Shown here piece after piece: positions 57,725 through 64,000 of a stretch of DNA of 64,000 nucleotides. Positions within the stretch are counted from its first letter, which is position 1. Each line of letters opens with the position of its first letter. The stretch comes from Uloborus plumipes (Eukaryota; Arthropoda; Arachnida; Araneae; Uloboridae), in the NCBI GenBank assembly GCA_038373865.1, contig JAXGGA010002917.1, positions 48,128 through 112,127 of the forward strand, read 5' to 3'. The position numbers and the translations under genes were made by a program. The notes under the pieces are model-generated. The model was not told where the DNA came from, did no database searches, and saw nothing but the letters and a program-made list of their open reading frames with translations.

Positions 57725-59648
57725 GCTACAGTGCACTTTTTAAAACAATTTCTTCCTTCAAAAGCTTTTTCTCAAATTTAAGTCTTAGTTTTGTCGCCAC
57801 TCTGTGAATTAGAAGTGTTATTTTACACTTTCATTAGTTAGTTTTACATATTCAATTATAGAACCTGTATTATCTTTAAAAGTATGCCCATTTTGTATAT
57901 ACGTATAAGTACTTTCTTCATTTTTAATGCAAAATATTGTTTTCCAATGTCATTAAAATGTCATACTTTTTCATTTTTTCCCCGATGCAGTTTTTTGAGT
58001 TAATCAAAGTGAACAATTTGCTGGTAGTTTTTAATTATGTATAATTAACAGTTTTACTTTTAAAGCTAAGGAAGTTCCCTAAAGGCTTGAATTAAAATGT
58101 TCGTCACTGAAAATTCCTGTCTTCACTTAAAAAAAAAACTACTTACGTAACATTTTTTTTTAAGTTGAAAAAAAGGGAAAGGTAATAATTTAGTTTATAT
58201 ATATTATTTGCATGTGTGCTTCATATTCATTAAAGTAATAATTGTAAATAAATATTATAAAATATGTATGTTACCGTCATATGTAGTCAGTTTTTGAAAA
58301 GTATGAATATTTTGAGGTTCGTCATTGCTAAATTTTCACAGAATTAGATTTGTTTTTAGTACGCCACGCACAATAGTTGTTAAATATTGCAAAGCTAGTT
58401 CAATATTAAGTTTTTTTCATTTTTATACACATGCTACTTAATTAATTACTTACAATACAGTTTGTCATCATGTTGTTAGTTTCTGAAAAGTTTGTAAGTA
58501 ATTTTTCCGATCGGAATGAAAAGTTTGAGAATAGATATGTTTAGAAATCGATCAATTTTAAATTTCAAAATATCCCTCCTTTTCATGGAATTCTATTTTG
58601 TCTTCTTTTTTTTCAATGCTGAGCGTTTCTATGTTTTACAAATGTGCATAAATTGTTGAACTGCTTATTTAATTCACATAAAACTATAACATTTGTACAT
58701 CCTAAAATGTGTTGTCACTATATTTAATTGTTGTATATGAATAAACTCGAACTAGATATAAAAAAAAAAGTAATTAAGTCAATTGAGACGCAGTTTAAAC
58801 TTTCGGTCTTCACTTTCGTTTTACTAAGCAGCCTTTTTAGTTGACGAATAAATAAAGTTCATCTTTTTTACTTTATGAATTTCCTTTAACTACTTCGTTA
58901 TCAAAATTAAATCAGAAACTGTACGTTTTAAAACATGTGATCGTCATGTTATTAGTTTCTAAAAAATATGCTAATAACGGATTTACTTTTAGTAGCGGAG
59001 GGGGGGGGGATACATTTCTGCATAAGTGTAATTTTAAAGATCGATCAGTGTTGAATTTCTAACTCTCCCCATTTTCACATAATTATATGTTGCCTCAGTT
59101 AAGGTCTCAAATATATACGAAACACCATAGCTTTATTTCAATCCTGTGTATATATTCAGTTGAGTGTAAGAAATTTCAAATTCAATGTCTTCCTTCAAGC
59201 TTTTGAAATTTACGTTAAAAATGGATTTACTTTCTATGCATCAAAAGATTTTGTATAAGTGATTATGAAGAGCTAGATCAGTGTTCAAGTTCCATTAATT
59301 GATCTTTGTCACAATTTTTCTTACGAGAAGCAGTACACGATCGAATGCGTAGTAATAGTGTACCATTATTTCAATGTTCAATTACTTATTTATATTTATG
59401 TATAATCGGAGTAGCTGTAAGTATTAAAAATTTGTAGTAGTAATTTTTTTGAATTTGTATACGCATAGTGGTTTTATATTAAATAGAAAAAAATGTTTGG
59501 TTTGTGTGTAAATTTGCATGTTCATCGTTGAAATTTTCAAATGTAAAAGAAAGCATAATTTTGAATTAAAATTTACGAACATTTTATATATCAGGGGCCG
59601 GTCTGTGATAAATGCCCGGGCCGGTGCGGGGTGCTCCATCCGCGGCTG
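57725..59648. other. Non-coding 3' part of the hAT
   Basis: AT-rich with no frame of note. The last 60 bp become GC-rich (GGGCCGGTCTGTG, GCCCGGGCCGG) and mirror the left end. Confidence 0.55.
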
Positions 59649-60095
59649 TTCAGAATGGTATAAACAGCAAAACACAAAACTTAGCTAAACTTATAACAAT
59701 TTACATTTAACTGAAATAATTCAATTTCTTTAAAGGTTATAATTTTGACGGCCTAATTTACCGAGCTTTTTTTAATTTTCCCATACATTTGTAAAAAGTA
59801 TTAGCTAAAAATTAAAAGACATAAAAAAGTAAACACTTTTCTGCTTAAAAAGGAGAAAATTAGACGAAATTAATATTTGCATGCAATGCGTACTTTTTTA
59901 AACAAAGATAATAAATTTAGAAACTAATTAAAACTAGTAAAGTGTTTAAAATAAGTTGTGCTATTTTATTTTTTTTTTCAAACAGACAAATAGGTTAATA
60001 GTTTTTAAAATCAAAATAAAATAAAATTCCAAAAACAAGCTCAAAAAATGAAATTCATTCAAGACTCAGAGTTGGAAAAGGGGGGTGGGATTTGC

Positions 60096-60272
60096 CAAGG
60101 CCGTCATTTCAAGGGTTTCCAGGGGGGTTTAAAGGGTCCAATCACAGTGCAATTTCATCGGAAAACATCAAAAAACACGCTTACTTATATGTAAATACAT
60201 TGATTTCTCGAAGCCAGGGGTGGGGGGGGTCAATTGAACCTCCCCCCTTGACCCTCCTAAATGACGGGCCTG
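60096..60272. mobile_element. hAT MITE, 177 bp
   Basis: Ends CAAGGCCGTCATTTCAAGGG and (reverse) CAGGCCCGTCATTTAGGAGG are flanked by GGATTTGC (60088-60095) and AGATTTGC (60273-60280), an 8-bp duplication with one change. Non-coding. Confidence 0.75.
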
Positions 60273-61013
60273 AGATTTGCACAAAATTGTTAATAAATTT
60301 ACTAAAGCAAAAATTTCTTGCTTGTGGCAATAGTTACATACGAAAGTCCGTCAATCAATGGCGGAGTGGGTCTTAAAAGGATGCAGATTAGTGTGATAAA
60401 CGGAGAATAACTTTGTGCCAGCTCAAATCTTAAGTTTTTTTTTTTTTTTTAATAATATTACTAAGTAATTCTGACATGATTATTACCAACATGAAGAATT
60501 CCTCGCAATATGATAGCTAAAAATCGCTAATTAAAGATTCGAAAATTGAAAAGCATTGTAATATTCATCGCAAATAATTTCATTTTCGACGATGCAAAAA
60601 TAGTTCGTAAGATTAATTTATTTTGCGCTTTAATTTGTGCTGCTGACATGATCTTTCATTTGGTAAAGACATCAAAGTAAATATTGAAAAAAAACTTACC
60701 TGTAATTCTATGCAACTGAATTGAAAACTTTTAATTGGAACTTGAACATCACATAAAAGGGCTTCATTTCAAGCAATTCTTTGGCGCCTGCGCTACCAAC
60801 ATTGTATGAAAACTTTTCACTCGAGCATAATTTGATTTTTCTTTTAAATCGATTTTTTTTTTCTAAAACACTAGAGTCAGTCCTTATTGATGAACATTAG
60901 ATTATTTTCCTTTTGAGACGCCGCGAATCTTTATGGCTAGCAAGATTACGTACAGGGTACACGGCACACTAGAATAATTATGTTCATGGTCAGGGGAAAA
61001 AGTTTTCCCCACC

Positions 61014-61700
61014 TGCAGTTGAAGAGCTTGGAGGATAAAGGGGCTATGCTACATTTCAAAAAATAAACACTCTGGACAATAGTAAGCAGTGGATACAGGT
61101 AAGCAAATAAAACTTGGTACATCAAAAAGTAGATGTCATTAGACCAATTTCATACGCACACTAACGACAAAACCAGAAAACAAAAAAGCTGCAACAACTG
61201 CAACAATAAAGGGTTGAACTTTAATTACTCGCAATTTCTGTTTCGTCACATAACCCCTTCATCTCCCAAGCCCTTAAATTTGCAACGTACATCAAGCATC
61301 GGCTGGACACATTCTTAGTTGTATTGGGCTGACAAAAGAAGGAAACTCTTTTCGACAAACTTTTTACAGACTCTTAACTTTTTAAGTGTTTTTAATGTTA
61401 TAGATGTGTTTTTTAACCCATTAATGCCTGACTTTTTTTTTTCAAAGATATTTTGTATACTGGTTACAAACAGTGTTTAATGGACAGGAAAATAATAAAA
61501 AAAATATTATGTAAGAAATAATTTTTTTATTAAGGAGAGAAAAATCTTCCTTTAAAAGTTATGATAGACCTCAGAGGGTACATACTTGTTTTACTAAAAA
61601 AAAATTTCCCTTCGATATAATATTTGAAAAGACATTTTCTAAGAAGAAATAAAATCAGAAATTAACATAAACTGGGAAGCTGGGAATAACTTTGAAAACT

Positions 61701-61736
<36 letters not shown>

Positions 61737-62458
61737 AGATTGTGAACGATGTCATTTTTGATAAAGATCATATAAAAACTGCTACAGAACACACTTTACA
61801 ATGGTTATGTGCTGCAATCTGTTAATAACGAATTGAAAGAATACCAAGATACTAATTGAACACTATTATTTGGTTGAAATGTTCATTTTGGGGAAATTCA
61901 GACCCTTTTTTGGACCGTCCCTAAAAAAGGACGCTAGGCATTAATGGGTTAACTTTAGAGGCTTTTACTTGTTTGTATGTTTTATGTATTGTATTTGTAT
62001 TTTAGCTATTCTGCTATTCCATGTCCATGGTTTAGTTTTGTTATACTGGAGAAGATGTAAAAAGTAATATTTATGCACAGGATATTTTTTGAAAATCGTG
62101 ATTTAACATTGAGACGCGTAGCCCACATGATTTTGAAGAAATTAAAAGAGTTCCAGTGTCATAGAATAAAGTAAAACCTGGAAATATTGTCATGAATTGA
62201 AGGACTTGGGAGATGAAAGGGTTATGTGACAAAACAGAAACTGCGAGTAATTGAAGTTCAAAGTTTTATTATTGCGGTTGGTGCAGCGCTCTTGCTTTCT
62301 GGTTTTGTCGTTAGTGTGAGTATGAAATTGGTCTACATCTACTTTTTGATGTACCAAGTTTTATTTGCTTACCTGTATCCATTGCTTACCATTGTCTAGA
62401 GTGCTCATTTTTTTTAAATGTAACATAGCCCCTTCATCTTCCAAACCCTTCAATTGCA
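61014..62458. mobile_element. Fold-back element with 260-bp inverted arms
   Basis: Arms 61014-61283 and 62194-62458 are complementary over about 260 bp (for example CAGGTAAGCAAATAAAACTT against its complement near 62371). Each arm is itself bounded by inverted words (GGATAAAGGGGCTATG / CATAACCCCTTCATCTCCC), so the whole could be two copies of one MITE inserted head to head. A piggyBac MITE (61417-61948) is nested in the middle. Confidence 0.75.
61417..61948. mobile_element. piggyBac-type MITE, family 1, copy B
   Basis: 532 bp between TTAA sites (61413-61416, 61949-61952); ends CCCATTAATGCC and complement. It is the reverse-oriented sister of 1941-2457, with the same AGGGAC/GTCCCT hairpin at the far end. 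A long T-run (61706-61735) accounts for much of the length difference. Confidence 0.85.
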
Positions 62459-62486
62459 TGTGAGACGAATGTTACTATAAATTTTC

Positions 62487-62488
<2 letters not shown>

Positions 62489-62531
<43 letters not shown>
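62489..62531. repeat. Poly-T tract, about 43 bases
   Basis: An uninterrupted T-run, possibly the tail of an unrecognised retroelement on the minus strand or a slippage product. Confidence 0.9.
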
Positions 62532-62534
<3 letters not shown>

Positions 62535-62559
62535 GGAATTGTTTAGAATATGTATCTAG

Positions 62560-63010
62560 GACTTTTATTATCAGTTTTCCAACTCGTTTTTGCAGAAATT
62601 TTTGGTGAATTCTTCGCAGTTGAGAAAGACCTCTTCCTTCTTTCCCGTTATACCTTGCTTTAAAGTTATGCAGTGTTCAGTGTAGTGTTATATAGTTTTT
62701 TACGATTCATTAAAACTTAAAAATGTTTCTACTTCAGGCCGGTTTTGAATAATATTTAGGGCAATGAATGATAATGTACAGCAAGGGAATTTTCAATAAT
62801 GTTCCATTCTAACGATGTTATTCTAACCGCTTCTACAGAAATTAGTAGTGAATATCTCGCAGTTATGATAAATTTTCTGTAAAAGCGATTTTTTTTAACA
62901 AAAGCAGAGCTAGGATAGTTTTAAAATATAATGTAACTTGAAAATGTTTTTGCTTTAGACAAATTTTCGCTTTACCTAAATCGTTAATGCGTCAGTTATA
63001 ATAATGTGTT
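62560..63010 (+). repeat. 247-bp tandem repeat, right block
   Basis: ATTTAGGGCAATGAATGATA near 62754, GCAGAAATTTTTGGTGAATT near 62593 and CTACAGAAATTAGTAGTGAA near 62834, plus AAAATGTTT(T/C)TRCTT words, match the units at 55365-55922. At least two partial units are present. Confidence 0.65.
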
Positions 63011-63584
63011 CCAGACTGATTTAATGCTTCAATGAGAAACATTTTATGGGTCCGATCGAATGTATTTAGAGCTTCTATGTTACATAGAACTCAAATTATA
63101 ACGTGTTTTAGCTAATGCGGCTAAGCATTTATTCACGCGATTGGAAACCGATGTCCGTGTAGGCCAACAAGGAAAGAAAACCACAGAAAACTCAATGACT
63201 TAAAATTTTTGTATGTTGCTAGTTTAATTGATTTTATTTTTCGGCTTTTGTGAGAATTTCCAATTTTCCCTATTTATTCTGCTTTTGCGACTAGCAAATT
63301 TTATTAGTGAGGACGATCTTTAATCAGACTTTTAGATCGAATCTTAGTCGGACGATCTCCGGTTCTGTGTGTACCAAACAATTAAATATATTAAATTTAA
63401 AATGCTTTTTCTGACCAGTGTAGTTCGTTTTAATATAATGTTGGCAATCATTTATTTACTGCAGTTTTAAAAAAATATGATTAATGACGCTATCAATTTT
63501 CATTAATTAATAAAATTTTAAGTCAATATTTTTTCATATTAATAATTAGTTTTAATTGGATTAATGTTAATTGATGTAACTAAC

Positions 63585-63793
63585 AATTGAATCGTTTATT
63601 TCGAAAAGGTAACATCTCTATTTTGATCTCCTCTGTCTCTTTAGAAAATTAAACAGCGCACGGTTATATTTTTGAATGTCATAATCAATGGTTATTTGGT
63701 AAATTATTGCAGTAATTGTGTACTTAACTAAAGGCATTTTTCATTGATTGAGATTGATAGAGATGTTACCTTTTCGAAATAAACGATTCAATT
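63585..63793. repeat. Fold-back element, 37-bp arms
   Basis: AATTGAATCGTTTATTTCGA and the following AAAGGTAACATCTCTAT (63585-63621) are perfectly complementary to 63757-63793. About 135 bp of AT-rich DNA separates the arms. No clear target duplication. Confidence 0.8.
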
Positions 63794-64000
63794 AATATTT
63801 CTGATTTAGCTTTCGTGCCACCTTGCATCCCCTCCAAGCAAAGCTCTAGATACGTGTGCTTGGTTCGAGCCTCGCTTCAATCGGTGAACTGTCAAGATGC
63901 AGAAAATCATGCTCTGGTTTCACTTCAAGCCTCGTGCTAATCGTTTTACCAAAGATGCAGAGAATTGGGGCATGTCGTATGATTATGCGGCAAGTAAAAC

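Larger units (their letters stand above)
55923..59648 (+). mobile_element. hAT transposon, 3.7 kb, autonomous relic
   Basis: Termini CAGGGGCGGATGG and (reverse) CAGCCGCGGATGG (11 of 13 match), with an exact 8-bp target duplication TTCAGAAT (55915-55922, 59649-59656). It is inserted in a 247-bp satellite unit. Left to right: GC-rich end, a GGCCGG/poly-T minisatellite (55977-56231), the C-terminal two-thirds of a transposase (56226-57724), and about 1.9 kb of AT-rich non-coding DNA. The first part of the transposase is missing, probably deleted near the minisatellite. Confidence 0.88.

Overview
The window is eukaryotic, almost certainly arthropod, nuclear DNA: A+T rich, with long poly-A/T runs, and packed with class II transposons, Helitron-like elements, tRNA-derived SINEs and a LINE tail. 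The DUF4817-type mariner transposase, the piggyBac, hAT and pogo-like terminal repeats and the tRNA-headed SINEs suggest an arthropod; a chelicerate such as a spider is my guess, not something the sequence proves. I found no convincing host protein-coding gene. The only long open frames are in transposons or repeats, so this reads as a gene desert or a very large intron.

Layout. 0-6.3 kb: a double-hairpin repeat, a piggyBac MITE, a palindromic ACAGT-type MITE, a fold-back and a roughly 235-270 bp tandem array. 6.3-10.4 kb: element 'X', an unclassified repeat built on 147-bp tandem units. It was invaded by a TA-target transposon, which was itself invaded by an hAT MITE and carries a tRNA-like segment. 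10.4-25 kb: mostly AT-rich DNA with a SINE, local tandem duplications, a second piggyBac-type MITE, a TTAA-flanked element and a decayed copy of X. 25.67-30.67 kb: a nest in which a LINE tail was hit in its own target duplication by an hAT element. That hAT holds element 'Y' (a second X copy, inverted), and Y holds a palindromic mariner-type MITE and a Helitron. 30.7-38 kb: AT-rich DNA with two complex, non-repetitive islands (around 32.9-33.3 and 37.2-37.5 kb) that look like conserved regulatory DNA. 38-43.3 kb: more MITEs and two Helitron-like elements. 43.3-52 kb: AT-rich DNA, a tandem duplication, another regulatory-looking island, a piggyBac MITE and a leucine-tRNA-like SINE with a clean target duplication. 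52.1-53.8 kb: a nearly intact mariner. 54-64 kb: a SINE, a 247-bp tandem repeat split by a 3.7-kb hAT with a dead transposase, and several fold-backs.

The two strongest observations follow. (1) The mariner carries a 358-codon transposase frame interrupted only by one 144-bp MITE; removing the MITE and one 3-bp target copy rejoins the frame with no other lesion. (2) The 25.67-30.67 kb nest gives a readable order of insertions, confirmed by exact target-site duplications and by empty sites in the sister copy X. Elements were called by reading terminal repeats and target duplications by eye, so identities are approximate and element names are superfamily-level only.
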